The notes: generated by a model not told the origin, from the letters alone. DNA of 64,000 nucleotides from Streptomyces ficellus (GCF_009739905.1 NZ_CP034279.1:806001-870000); one strand, 5' to 3'; positions 25,001 to 33,340 are shown, counted from the first letter of the stretch. Numbers and translations are program-made.

Positions 25001-26217
25001 CGCCGGAGGAGATCGGGCGGGCGCTGCGCGCGGTGGACAAGGACGCGTTGGTGTACCTGCTGCCCGCGTCGGAGGAGTCGGGCGGCACGGCGGTCGTGGT
25101 GACCTCGTCGGGCGAGGTGCACGCGGTGCCCCTGCCGACGCTGAACGAGCAGGCCGCGCCGTTGCGGGACTACCTCCCCGGGCCGGGCGGCGCGCGGGAC
25201 ATGGGCCCGGTGACGGACGGTCCCGGCGTCACCGGCGCGGGGGTGCGTCCGGTGCCGGAGCTGCGGGCCCAGCTGGACCGGCTGTGCGGGTGGGCGTGGT
25301 ACGCGGGCATCCGGCCGCTGTTCGACGCGTTCGCCGCGCCGACCCGGCCGGGGCGGGTCCCCCGGCTGGTGCTGGTGCCGATGGGGCGGCTCGGCCTCGT
25401 GCCCTGGCACGCCGCCTGGGAGCCGGCCGGGGACGGTCGCCGGCGGTACGCGCTCCAGGAGGCCGAGATCTCGTACGCCGCGTCCGCGCGGCTGCTGTGC
25501 GAGGTGGCGGCCCGGCCGCCGGTGGTCCGCGACGGCGCGGAGCCGGGGCAGGGGGCGGGCGCGGCGCTGATCGTGGGGAACCCCACGGGCGACCTGCGGT
25601 TCGCGGGCGAGGAGGCCGACGCCGTACAGCGGGTGTTCTACCCGCGAGGCCGGTTCCTGGGCCGGCGGGAGGGCGGCCGGGTGGACGGGGCGGGGACGCC
25701 GCGGGAGGTCGTGTCCTGGCTGCGCGGCGGGGCGGCGGAGGGCGGTGTGCTGCACCTGGCGTGCCATGCCACGGTCGCCGAGCGGGCGCGACGCAGTGCG
25801 TACCTCTCGTTGTCCGGCGGGGAGTTGGCGGCGGAGGAGCTGACCGAGGCGGCGGGCGGGAGGGGCGGTCTGGCGGTGGTGCTGCTGGCCGCGTGCCGCA
25901 GCCATGTGTCCGGCCGGGGACACAACGAGGCGTACAGTCTCGCCACGGCGTTCATGGTGGCGGGGGCGCGGTCGGTGGTCGGTTCGCTGTGGCCGGTGCC
26001 CGACGACGCGACGTCCGTGCTCATGTTCATGGTGCACCACTTCCTGCGCCGGGAGGGCGAGCCGCCGGCGAAGGCGTTGCGCCGGGCCCAGTTGTGGATG
26101 CTGGACCCGGCGCGGGAGTTGCCCGCCGGGCTGCCGCCGGTGCTGGCCGAGCGGGCGCGGCGGGTGGACCCGGACGACCTGAGTTCGTGGGCCGGGTTCA
26201 CGCACCTGGGGCGCTAG
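22033..26217 (+). CDS. Large TPR-CHAT (caspase-like) protein
   Basis: 1394 aa. Residues ~1-1000 are helical repeats in the TPR/tetratricopeptide style (for example LLEEALRRHEEALGVFDPG and EELEEAREAFGLAVAEARR). The C-terminal ~350 residues are a CHAT protease domain: VLVPMGRLGLVPWHAAW, then catalytic His1245 in HLACHATV and Cys1288 in LLAACRSHV, followed by AFMVAGARSVVGSLWPVPDD. CHAT proteases are clan CD, caspase- and separase-like, and in several bacterial conflict systems cleave partner effectors when the sensor part is triggered. No signal peptide or membrane segment. It begins 2 bp after the RES gene and ends 29 bp before a convergent caspase gene. No separate promoter seen. Confidence 0.9.
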   Translation: MNAPHTAGDDALRSERDELLDALARTPADDPGAPGLCARTGSVGYVLYLRHGDPEDLELAREAFALAFGDPGHARDGADWHMWRVQYGHVEAFGHDEDPSAGRLDRIMETVGAGVAGLPPGDEEYAPVRDVGVHLLALGSMVRYQQRADDAGRADLLEEALRRHEEALGVFDPGSPEAVDLRESLGHLYLERCTLNDSTPDAAVSAGHYRAVLDAALPGTDLPFVRCHMGIGLMLHGRGRRDREELEEAREAFGLAVAEARRDGGPEPEWVWEAQIRAVFVRTMIWATWKDQGHAAAAEAELKSLLAVEGAADRLLPQYLDAFGRLLYERAAARRDAAGRDRALGLMRRGVREWRPERDGSVAAAAFCLAAFQQIRDQEAPDDPQRLKDVAFGAALALGDEGFDPELRGGARMMVAWARQQMAERGIEPDGGELPEAPGFEETREMYREMLRGLEEGRLFFDLDSDYGFPGVAGEVADPERLVRGFDVLFEEWRAMPEGGPERARAAAMLLTHLPFFDPHGNRVGEDRRAELMRALLTPGDDDDPAWRSKAHAVAGAVRMREEMAGTGARMDEALAHFEAARRTAPADGGVPEGDLDFVTVLARTHRGQTGGATDDVEAGIDTWRRIREDPRITGHLRLMMDAQQASHEAHLAARRGDLGTVDDRIALMLDAHGRLDPEDPSRVELWTSIENTCLTRDDLARRLGAPAAPPLPGRPTAARLRKDAARLPRDHRAWVLGDGGLTRFVRAAGAHDMAGVAEAMELVREAHGLVDKGSDSWLRYTNCLGAGHCSLAAVERVRHAQEAHLAKGIALLEEANAAVEGPEHRLHASVRLGLGRAYRMRASLYRGDREAGRRLGLEALRGHAWAALLQSGTDHAAEAAATATGTALEVAGWCLRDNRPEEALTALDACRGLVLHAATTSMTVPERLVAAGRADLAEEWRAVAGPAPAGDPLAGVREPLSVPSELRRRVLAVLTGEGAVQGRLLEPPAPEEIGRALRAVDKDALVYLLPASEESGGTAVVVTSSGEVHAVPLPTLNEQAAPLRDYLPGPGGARDMGPVTDGPGVTGAGVRPVPELRAQLDRLCGWAWYAGIRPLFDAFAAPTRPGRVPRLVLVPMGRLGLVPWHAAWEPAGDGRRRYALQEAEISYAASARLLCEVAARPPVVRDGAEPGQGAGAALIVGNPTGDLRFAGEEADAVQRVFYPRGRFLGRREGGRVDGAGTPREVVSWLRGGAAEGGVLHLACHATVAERARRSAYLSLSGGELAAEELTEAAGGRGGLAVVLLAACRSHVSGRGHNEAYSLATAFMVAGARSVVGSLWPVPDDATSVLMFMVHHFLRREGEPPAKALRRAQLWMLDPARELPAGLPPVLAERARRVDPDDLSSWAGFTHLGR

Positions 26218-26228
26218 GTCGTGTTGGG

Positions 26229-26241
26229 GCCGGACCGGCCG
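26229..26241. terminator. Small hairpin between convergent CHAT and caspase genes
   Basis: GGCCGG-A-CCGGCC is a perfect 6-bp inverted repeat in the 29-bp gap. It may act as a bidirectional terminator; the loop is only one base, so the folded form would open to a shorter stem. Confidence 0.3.
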
Positions 26242-26246
26242 GGCCG

Positions 26247-28169
26247 TCAGAGCTCCGGGACGACGGTGCGCAGGCGGACGGTCCGGGTCGCCCACCGGTG
26301 GCCGGCCGGGGCGGGCACCGCTCCCATGTCGCGGGCGGCGACGGGAGCGGCGGCGTCCCAGGGGCGCTGGTGGTAGGGCACGGTGTTGAGTTCACTCGTC
26401 GAAACGATCAGTTTCAGCCAGTCCTGGGTGCTCGCTCCGGGGACGACGGGCCGGCCGGCGGGCAGGGAGAGCTGGACCGGATCGCCGTCCAGGGCGTGTC
26501 CGGTGCGGCCGGGCCCGATGAAGTGGCCCGGATACAGGGACGTGTGACTGGCGTAGCTGTCGGTCAGGTCGACCAGGACGCACCACAACGTGCGGTCGAC
26601 GGAGCGGTTGTGCAGCCGTACGCGGACCTTCGGCGCCCGGAACCCGTCGGGGCCGGGCGTGTAGGCGCACACGAGGTCGCCATTCCCGTCCGGTACGAGG
26701 GGCTCGTCACCGTCGAAGGGGGTGATCTCCACGCGGACCAGACCGTCCAGCGCGGAGGGGCCGGGCGCAAGGTCGCGGATCTGGTGCCAGCGGGTCAGGT
26801 GGGTCAGGCACGCGGCGACCCGATCGGCGTCCTCGCGGCCGGTGAGCGCGAGGGCGTCGGTGAAGGGCGTGCCGTCGTGGCGCAGGACGTGGGCGCGGGT
26901 GCCCTCGATGTGGACGCGCAGGTGGAGGTCGCCGGGCCCGGGGCCGGCCGTGCCGTCGGTCAGCTCCAGCAGGGGGGAGGCGGCGATGCTGCGGCGCAGG
27001 TCGTCCTCGGCGCCGGTCCGGCCGGACGCGGTCGCGTTCACGGCTCCGGTCGTGGTCGTGGCCGTCGTGACGGTGACGGCAGCGGGGGGCTGCGGCAGGG
27101 CGGTGAGCGCGACCGGGTGCGCCCGGCCGGGCGAGGGCGTCCAGTCGACCGGGTCCACGAGGGTGCGGCCGGCCTCCACCACGCGTGCCCGTACGGCGGC
27201 TCCGGCGCCCGGGGTGCCCCCGTCGGGGGTCAGCGGGGCGAACAGGGCGCCCGCCCCGGCCGTACCCTCCGGCAGGCCGTGCACCGCACCGCAGTCGACC
27301 TCCCAGCCGTCCGCGCCGAGACGCAACAGGTACGGGGCGGGGGCGCGGCGGGGCGCACCGCCCAGGAACGGCAGGTCGGCGACCCCGCCGGCCTCCGCCG
27401 GGTACAGCACCGGCCGCTGCCACCCGCCGGAGCGGCGCAGCCGGGCGTCGGCGGCGGACAGGAGCGTGCGGTAGCTGGCGTCCGGGGCGGCGTCGCGCAC
27501 CGCGCCGAGCAGGGCGTGGGTGAAGGCGCCGTGGCGCCGGCCGTCGTGGTCGCCCTCGTACGACAGCTGGTCGAGCCGGCTGGCGGCCATCAGGACGTGG
27601 CGCGGTACCGGCCCGCCCCCGGATCCGGCATCCCGGACTGCGGGCGAAGGCTCCGCGGGTGGAGGGGTGTTGTCGTCGAGTCTCCAGTGGGCGGCGGGCG
27701 GGGCGTAGCGCGCGGTGCGCCGGGGGTCGCGGGTGGCGCCGCCGGAGAAGCAGCAGTCGAGGATGGCGGCGACGTGGGCGCCGCGCGCCGCGACGGCGTC
27801 CAGGTGCGCGCCCAACCGCTTGTCGAGCAGCGGTCCGTCGGCGCAGACGAGGGCCTGGTTGCGGCCGGTGGCCTCGATGCGCAGGTGCGCCTCGTCCACC
27901 GCCCGGGACTGTGTTCCGTGGCCGGAGAACCAGAACAGCGCGGTGTCGCCCGGTCCCGCCTGCCCCAAGTGGTCGCGGATGCCGGCCTCGACGGCCTCGC
28001 GGGTCGCGTCGGCGTTCAGCAGCGTGACCATGCGGAGTCCGCCGGCCGGCACGCGGTCGCGGACGAGCCCGCCCGCCGCGGCGATGTCGTTGAGACAGCC
28101 GGCGAGCGGCGTGGCCACGGCCGGCGGATAGTCGTCGATCCCGGCCATGAGTGCGTAGAACGAGCCCAT
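26247..28169 (-). CDS. Caspase-like (peptidase C14) protein with C-terminal effector region
   Basis: 640 aa. Residues 1-260 are a C14 caspase/metacaspase domain: FYALMAGIDDYP at the start, catalytic His84 in FWFSGHGTQ, catalytic Cys140 in ILDCCFSGG, and MAASRLDQLSYEG and GAFTHALL later. The remaining 380 residues are mostly beta/coil with a Thr/Ala-rich linker near 400 and a C-terminal domain (around LVRVEITPFDGDEPLV and VRVRLHNRSVDRTLWCVLVDL) of unknown fold, possibly target binding. No signal peptide. ATG 28169 was chosen because the conserved domain starts immediately after it. It is divergent from the five-gene set at 28.4-33.3 kb and convergent with the CHAT gene. Confidence 0.87.
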   Translation of the reverse strand: MGSFYALMAGIDDYPPAVATPLAGCLNDIAAAGGLVRDRVPAGGLRMVTLLNADATREAVEAGIRDHLGQAGPGDTALFWFSGHGTQSRAVDEAHLRIEATGRNQALVCADGPLLDKRLGAHLDAVAARGAHVAAILDCCFSGGATRDPRRTARYAPPAAHWRLDDNTPPPAEPSPAVRDAGSGGGPVPRHVLMAASRLDQLSYEGDHDGRRHGAFTHALLGAVRDAAPDASYRTLLSAADARLRRSGGWQRPVLYPAEAGGVADLPFLGGAPRRAPAPYLLRLGADGWEVDCGAVHGLPEGTAGAGALFAPLTPDGGTPGAGAAVRARVVEAGRTLVDPVDWTPSPGRAHPVALTALPQPPAAVTVTTATTTTGAVNATASGRTGAEDDLRRSIAASPLLELTDGTAGPGPGDLHLRVHIEGTRAHVLRHDGTPFTDALALTGREDADRVAACLTHLTRWHQIRDLAPGPSALDGLVRVEITPFDGDEPLVPDGNGDLVCAYTPGPDGFRAPKVRVRLHNRSVDRTLWCVLVDLTDSYASHTSLYPGHFIGPGRTGHALDGDPVQLSLPAGRPVVPGASTQDWLKLIVSTSELNTVPYHQRPWDAAAPVAARDMGAVPAPAGHRWATRTVRLRTVVPEL

Positions 28170-28301
28170 GCCGGAGAGTCTGTCAGCCGGGTGTCCGGCT
28201 CCGGCCGGCGGGACGGTCCGAAAACAGGGCGCCTTCTGGGCGTCCTCGGGTCCATGTGGCGACAAACCGCTGTTCGGGGACCATGATTGATGACGCGTCA
28301 C

Positions 28302-28307
28302 TAGGCT
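28302..28307 (+). promoter_or_regulatory. Candidate -10 box for the 28.4-33.3 kb operon
   Basis: TAGGCT lies about 55 bp before the first gene's preferred ATG in the divergent gap. TTGATG at 28287 is too close to serve as its -35, so the assignment is tentative. Confidence 0.3.
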
Positions 28308-28361
28308 CTCCCCGTCACAACGAGAACGGACGGGTCACCACCCATGACATTCGGGGGACAC

Positions 28362-28892
28362 ATGGGTCACATCGAGCGTCCCCGGCGCGTGGTCCAGCCG
28401 GGGGGCACGCAGTCGACCGGTCCGGTACCGGGGACCGGCCGCCGCCTCACCACGGGCACAGGCACGGGGACGGGCACTGGCACGGGCGGCCGGACCACCG
28501 CGACCGGCGGGACCGGGGCGGGCCCGGTGCGGCCCGGGCTCTACGACCGCCGCTCGGACCGGCTCCGCCGGGCCGTCGGAGGACTGGACTCCGGGCTCGA
28601 CGAGGCGGCGTGCCGGCAGCTCGCCGAGTGGGCCCGCGAGGAGTACGCCGCGGCACACGGCGACGTGCCGCTCGGCTTCGTGGCGCGGTGCTTCCTCGGC
28701 CCGCCCTTCGTCGACCACCAGCTCAACCTGCTGCATGTGATCGTCCGCCACTTCGCCCCGGCGGACGCGATGCCCGACCCGTTCTCCGGGGCGCGGATGC
28801 TGGCCCGTTCGGGCGGCTACGCGTACGTCGAGGTCTACAGCAGCGGCCTGATCCTGCCCGTGCTCGAGGACGGCACCGTCGTCCGCCCCTGA
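28362..28892 (+). CDS. Small protein, first gene of the ATPase operon; possible caspase-system small partner
   Basis: 176 aa. The first ~65 residues are low complexity, with a run of Thr-Gly repeats (TTGTGTGTGTGTGG). The remaining ~110 residues look folded: RRAVGGLDSGLDEAACRQLAEWAREEY, then FVARCFLGPPFVDHQLNLLHVIVRHF and a final YAYVEVYSSGLILPVLEDG. I do not recognise the family with certainty; small proteins of this size accompany caspase/TPR conflict systems. Start 28362 has GGGGGA 7 nt upstream; ATG 28344 in frame is an alternative without one. Divergent from the caspase gene. Confidence 0.65.
   Translation: MGHIERPRRVVQPGGTQSTGPVPGTGRRLTTGTGTGTGTGTGGRTTATGGTGAGPVRPGLYDRRSDRLRRAVGGLDSGLDEAACRQLAEWAREEYAAAHGDVPLGFVARCFLGPPFVDHQLNLLHVIVRHFAPADAMPDPFSGARMLARSGGYAYVEVYSSGLILPVLEDGTVVRP
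28452..28486 (+). repeat. GGCACN-type repeat encoding Thr-Gly dipeptides
   Basis: A purine-rich run of GGCACA/GGCACG/GGGACG hexamers encodes Thr-Gly repeats within the small protein gene. Copy number could vary between strains. Confidence 0.6.
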
Positions 28893-28993
28893 ACCCGTCG
28901 CTCCCGGCACCGGCACGCGACCGGCCCTCGGCGCGCGACCGGCCCTGGCACGCGGCCATCCCCTGGCAAGCACCGCCCTGAACGGAGATCCGA

Positions 28994-30763
28994 ATGGTCG
29001 AGGTGGATTACTCGCTGCACCAGAAGGTGCGGGAGGTCGGCAACCTCGTGGCCCGGCTCAGCGAGCAGGTCGGCTCCGTGTCCGGCCAGGTCTCGTCCGT
29101 CGAGGCCAGGCAGCAGCAGACCACCACGGAGCTGCAGCAGCTGCGCAACGACTTCCTCGCCTTCATGCGACAGGCCCAGCTCACCGCCAACGTGCAGCGC
29201 GCCGAGACGCGCATCGGCGTCATCCAGGACCAGGTCGACCACGAGTTCGGCCACCACAAGACGGTCCGGCGCACGGCGGTGGGCATGCTCCAGGCCTTCG
29301 ACGTGGGCCTGGTGTCGGAGGAGAACGTCCGGATGGTCAGCGAGCAGCTGATGCTCCAGACACCGCGCTACTGGCTGGCGCCCGCGCTGGTGGCGCTGGC
29401 GTCGTGGTCCGCCGACGACCGGACGCTGTGCGAACGGGCCGTCGACGAGGCGTTCCGCCGCTCGCCGGACCGGACCTCGCTGTTCTTCGCCCTCGTCCTG
29501 CGCCGCCAGGACCGGCGGCCCGGCGCCGTGCGCTGGCTGCGGCACTACCTCCTCGCCCAGGACCCGGCGGGGCTGGGCCGGGAGTTCGCGGTGATCCTGG
29601 AGTCGATCGCGCAGGGCGCCTTCGGCCCGGAGGGCCGCGAGCTGCTCAACAAGACCCTGCACGGCTGGCGCGAGCGGCTGGCGGACGACCCGGACGCGCA
29701 GGCGCGGCAGGTGGAGCGCTGGCGCGCCGAGATCGAGACGCTGCGCGCCCCGTCGGCCGGTGCCGAGTTCCCGGGGCTGGCGAGGGTCTCCCCGCAGTGG
29801 CCGGAACTGGACGCCGTGCTGTCGGCGGCCCGTGCCCAACAGGCGTTGCTCGACAAGTACACCGCCCTGATGGAGCGGGAGTTCACCCCGTCGGGCCGGC
29901 TGGAGGACGCCGTCGACGACATCCTCGACCGGCTGGTGTCGGAGTACGACAACGACGAGCTGCCGCTGCGCCGGGACCTGGCGTTCAACCGGGCGGTCGT
30001 CGACCACGACGGTGACCTGGACGCGGCCCGTACGGCGGCGGACGCGGACTCCGCCTCGTACGAGGAGACGCTCGACTACCTGACGGTGCAGACCGCCGCC
30101 GCGCTCAACCCGGGCGCCATCGGCACCTCGGCCGCCACCCAGCGGCTGGCGGTGGCGGCCTGCCACGAGTGGTTCTCGCGGGCGCACGCGGGCTTCACCC
30201 GGGACTGCCGGGCGGCGGTGCCGCAGGACGTGCGGGCCCGCTTCGACTCGGCGCACGGTGTGGGCGCGCAGACGTTCCAGCTCCCGCCGTGGCAGGGGTC
30301 GTTCACCCAGCCGCTGGCGACGCTGGAGGGGTCGCTGGCCGGGCACTGGAACCAGCACATGGCACCCTTCATCGACGGGCTCGCGTATCCGATGGTGAAG
30401 AAGGTGCTGCCGCTCGCCGCGGTGGTGGCAGGCATCCTGGTGATCATCGGTCAGATCAACCTCGGCTTCGCGCTCGTCGCCGCGCTGGTCACCGGCGGCG
30501 TCTGGGGCGCCTTCGTGTTCAACGGCGCCCGGGCCGCGCAGAGGCACCAGGCCAACGCCCGCCGGCTGCTGGAGCAGGCCAGGACGGAGTCGCTGCACCA
30601 GTTGCGGGCCGCGTCGGCGGAGCTGACCGACTGGTACGAGAAGTTCCGGGCCGCCGACGCGGTCGAGGCCCGCTGTCGCGGGCTGATCACCTCGCTGAGC
30701 ACCGCCGCCGAGGGCGGCTCGCCGTTCGACGGCCGTACCGTACGCAAGGAGGACGACCGGTGA
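28994..30763 (+). CDS. Coiled-coil membrane protein, second gene of the ATPase operon
   Basis: 589 aa. The N-terminal ~100 residues form a coiled coil (VREVGNLVARLSEQVGSVSG, SSVEARQQQTTTELQQLRND), followed by a large helical cytoplasmic region. Two adjacent membrane segments lie near residues 470-520 (VLPLAAVVAGILVIIGQI and LGFALVAALVTGGVWGAFVF), then another helical tail (RHQANARRLLEQARTESLHQL). No enzymatic motif recognised. ATG with GGAGA upstream; the next gene overlaps its stop by GTGA. It could be the membrane-acting effector or scaffold of the system. Confidence 0.75.
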   Translation: MVEVDYSLHQKVREVGNLVARLSEQVGSVSGQVSSVEARQQQTTTELQQLRNDFLAFMRQAQLTANVQRAETRIGVIQDQVDHEFGHHKTVRRTAVGMLQAFDVGLVSEENVRMVSEQLMLQTPRYWLAPALVALASWSADDRTLCERAVDEAFRRSPDRTSLFFALVLRRQDRRPGAVRWLRHYLLAQDPAGLGREFAVILESIAQGAFGPEGRELLNKTLHGWRERLADDPDAQARQVERWRAEIETLRAPSAGAEFPGLARVSPQWPELDAVLSAARAQQALLDKYTALMEREFTPSGRLEDAVDDILDRLVSEYDNDELPLRRDLAFNRAVVDHDGDLDAARTAADADSASYEETLDYLTVQTAAALNPGAIGTSAATQRLAVAACHEWFSRAHAGFTRDCRAAVPQDVRARFDSAHGVGAQTFQLPPWQGSFTQPLATLEGSLAGHWNQHMAPFIDGLAYPMVKKVLPLAAVVAGILVIIGQINLGFALVAALVTGGVWGAFVFNGARAAQRHQANARRLLEQARTESLHQLRAASAELTDWYEKFRAADAVEARCRGLITSLSTAAEGGSPFDGRTVRKEDDR

Positions 30764-31095
30764 CCACGCCGTATGTGCCGCCGCAGCCGCACGACCCGCC
30801 CCCCGCACAGCCACCACCTGCGCAGCCCGGACAGCCCGCGCAGCCCTGGCAGCCCGTTCGACCGCAGGCCGCGCCCCACGTGCCGCAGCAGCCACAGCAG
30901 CCGCACCAGCCAGCCGCCGCTCCCCTGGCGCCCGTGCGCCGGCCGGCCGCGGACTCGCCCTGGGCGACCGCCCGCGCGGCGGAGCGGACCGACCGGGCGA
31001 CCAGCCGGATGCGCCGTGTGGTGGAGGGCCTCCCGGACTGGGAACCGCTGCCTCCGGGCGAGACCTTCGTGCGCCGCCCGGGCAGCGCGCCGTGA
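30760..31095 (+). CDS. Pro/Gln-rich linker protein
   Basis: 111 aa from a GTG that overlaps the upstream stop by 4 bp; AAGGAGG precedes it. The first 50 residues are Pro/Gln-rich (PPPAQPGQPAQPWQP, PQQPQQPHQP) and presumably disordered; the end contains a short helix (TDRATSRMRRVVEGLPDWEP). No family recognised. Its size and overlap on both sides suggest an adaptor between the membrane protein and the helical protein downstream. Confidence 0.7.
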   Translation: MTTPYVPPQPHDPPPAQPPPAQPGQPAQPWQPVRPQAAPHVPQQPQQPHQPAAAPLAPVRRPAADSPWATARAAERTDRATSRMRRVVEGLPDWEPLPPGETFVRRPGSAP

Positions 31096-31679
31096 GCGGG
31101 CTGTGGGGGCACGGCGGTGCGTACCAGGAGTGGGTCGAGTTCCTGCGCCGCTGGGCGGCGTTCGAGCCGGTGGACCCGGGCGCGCTGCCCGCGGTCGACG
31201 AAGGCACCTACGACGGTGACACGATGGCACGGCTGACCGCGCACGCCGGCCGGGCGCTCGGCACCCGGCTCCAGGCCTGGGCCGACACGCTGGTCCGGGC
31301 GATGGAGGCGGCCACCGACGAGTTCTCCGCGGGGCGTGAACTGACGCAGGCGAGGACCGGGTTGCAGAGCATCCGCGCGGTGGCGCGCCACCCGGGGCTG
31401 CCCGAGCGGCTGCGCGAGCAGCTCGGCGAGCTGGTCGACCGGCAGGTTCCCGACCTCCAGGCGCAGCTGGAGCGGAGCCTGGAGGAGGCGGCGCGGGCCG
31501 AGGGCCCCGACACGCACTGGGTCGAGCAGCGGCGCCGGACCCTGCGGGACAACGCGCTCACCCGGGTCCTCGCGCAGGAGCCGGCGCCCCCGGCGTGGCA
31601 GCCCTCGTCCGGGCCCCGGGCGGACGCCTGGGCCTACGACCCGGCGGCGGCGCCCCGGCGGCGGATCGTCACCGACTGA
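31092..31679 (+). CDS. Helical 195-aa protein of the ATPase operon
   Basis: 195 aa, GTG start overlapping the previous stop (GTGA). All-helical pattern with amphipathic repeats (TLVRAMEAATDEFSAGREL, QLGELVDRQVPDLQAQLERSL) and a Pro-rich C-terminal tail. No known domain. The AAA ATPase gene starts 95 bp downstream. Likely a structural partner of the preceding membrane protein. Confidence 0.7.
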   Translation: MSGLWGHGGAYQEWVEFLRRWAAFEPVDPGALPAVDEGTYDGDTMARLTAHAGRALGTRLQAWADTLVRAMEAATDEFSAGRELTQARTGLQSIRAVARHPGLPERLREQLGELVDRQVPDLQAQLERSLEEAARAEGPDTHWVEQRRRTLRDNALTRVLAQEPAPPAWQPSSGPRADAWAYDPAAAPRRRIVTD

Positions 31680-31774
31680 CCCGCCACCGCCGGTGCCACC
31701 GCGGTCCCCCACGACCACGGCCACGGCCGCCGCCCCCTTTCCCGTACCGCCCGCCCTTGAACGCGAAGGTCCGC

Positions 31775-33340
31775 ATGTCGAACTACGCCGAGAGCCTCCA
31801 GCACCTCGACAGCTACATCTCCGCGCGCGTACCGGTCATCGGCATGCGCACCATCGAGCAGCAGCGCGCGCTGCGCCTGTTCCGGGAGGCCGCCACCCAG
31901 CCGCGGCGCAGCAGCATGCCGTTCTGGATCTACACCAGGGCGACCGGGCTGCGCGACCTGCGGACGAACGCCACGGTGATGGACGACCGTTCGCTGACCG
32001 GGGCGATGGACTTCGCCGCCTCCCAGTTCACCAGCCGGGCCAACGCGACGGTCGTCTTCGTCGACCCGGCGGACCTGGAGGGGGACAGCCCGGTCACCCG
32101 GCACATGGCCGAGCTCGCCCGGCTGGCCGACAACAACATGGGCAGCATCGTCATCATCACGGACACCCCGGTCTGGAGCGGTCTCCAGCGGCTCGGCATG
32201 AGCCTCCACCTGGACCTGCCGAACTCGGAGGAGATGTACGGGATCCTCAGCGCGTTCCTGGGCGACCACCAGGGGCACATCCCGGTCGAGTGGGACGAGG
32301 GCGACGCGCGGCGGGCCGCCGAGTTCCTGGCCGGGGTGACCGAGGCGGAGGCGATCAACCTGATGGCGACGGTCGCGGCGAAGGGCTCCATCGCCAAGCC
32401 GGACGTCCTGGGGCTGGCGCAGGCCAAGGACCGGATCTTCAGCGACCTGACCGGCCTGGAACGCGTCCACCTCCAGGAGGGCGACTACACCGTGGGCGGG
32501 CTGTTCAGCCTGCGGCAGTGGCTCAAGCGCAAGCACGAGCTGATGCACGCCGACCTGCGCGGCACGGCGCTGCGGCCGCCGCGCGGGGTGCTGCTGGTGG
32601 GCGTCCCGGGCTGTGGCAAGTCGCTGTCCGCCAAGGCCATCGCCCACGAGTGGCAACTGCCGCTCTACCGGCTGGACATGGGTAGCATCCACGGCAAGTA
32701 CCTGGGCGAGTCGGAGGGCAGGTTCCGGGAGGCGCTGGCGATGGCGGACCGGGTCGCGCCGTGCGTCCTGTGGATCGATGAGATCGAGAAGGGGCTCGCG
32801 GGCCGGGACGACGGTTCGGGCGTGCCGCAGCGCATCATCGGGCAGTTCCTGTTCTGGCTCCAGGAGTCCCAGTCGCGCGCCTTCGTGGTCGCCACGGCGA
32901 ACGACATCCGCAGCCTGCCGCCGGAGTTGCTGCGCAAGGGCCGCTTCGACGAGCTGTTCTTCGTCGACCTGCCGGACGCGCAGGACCGCAGGGAGATCAT
33001 CGAGCTGTACTTCGGCCGCTACCTGAGGATCCGGCCCGACGCCGAGCAGCTGGACCGGCTGGTCGACCTCTCCGAGGGGTTCGCCGGTTCGGACATCGCG
33101 TCCGCCCTGCACGACGTGGGCGCGGAGGCCCACCTGTGCGGTGGTGCCGGGAACCTGAAGCCCAATCTGATCATGGACACCTTCGCGAACACGGTGCCGC
33201 TGAGCCGCGTCAACCCGGAGCAGATCGAGGAGATCCGGGCGTGGGGGCGTGAGCGGGCGGTTCCGGCCGGGCGCACCGCGGTCGCCGCGGCGTCCGCGGG
33301 CGGCACGGCTCCGCGCCGCATCGTCTTCCGCGAGGACTGA
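31775..33340 (+). CDS. Ycf46-like AAA+ ATPase
   Basis: 521 aa. N-terminal ~250-residue regulatory region (IGMRTIEQQRALRLFREA, VFVDPADLEGDSPVTRHM), then an AAA+ core: Walker A GVPGCGKSLSAKAIA, Walker B CVLWIDEIEKGLAG, sensor 1 VVATANDIRSLPPELLRKGRFDE with arginine finger(s), and sensor 2/lid GFAGSDIASAL. This is the Ycf46/FtsH-like branch, whose members are ATP-driven remodelling enzymes without a fused protease. AAGG precedes the ATG. It closes the operon and is the probable motor of the membrane/coiled-coil complex. Confidence 0.88.
   Translation: MSNYAESLQHLDSYISARVPVIGMRTIEQQRALRLFREAATQPRRSSMPFWIYTRATGLRDLRTNATVMDDRSLTGAMDFAASQFTSRANATVVFVDPADLEGDSPVTRHMAELARLADNNMGSIVIITDTPVWSGLQRLGMSLHLDLPNSEEMYGILSAFLGDHQGHIPVEWDEGDARRAAEFLAGVTEAEAINLMATVAAKGSIAKPDVLGLAQAKDRIFSDLTGLERVHLQEGDYTVGGLFSLRQWLKRKHELMHADLRGTALRPPRGVLLVGVPGCGKSLSAKAIAHEWQLPLYRLDMGSIHGKYLGESEGRFREALAMADRVAPCVLWIDEIEKGLAGRDDGSGVPQRIIGQFLFWLQESQSRAFVVATANDIRSLPPELLRKGRFDELFFVDLPDAQDRREIIELYFGRYLRIRPDAEQLDRLVDLSEGFAGSDIASALHDVGAEAHLCGGAGNLKPNLIMDTFANTVPLSRVNPEQIEEIRAWGRERAVPAGRTAVAAASAGGTAPRRIVFRED

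Noticed and set aside
22942-26295. A 1117-codon open frame antisense to the CHAT gene
   Set aside because: Arg/Gly/Pro-rich composition without domains; shadow of the CHAT coding sequence.
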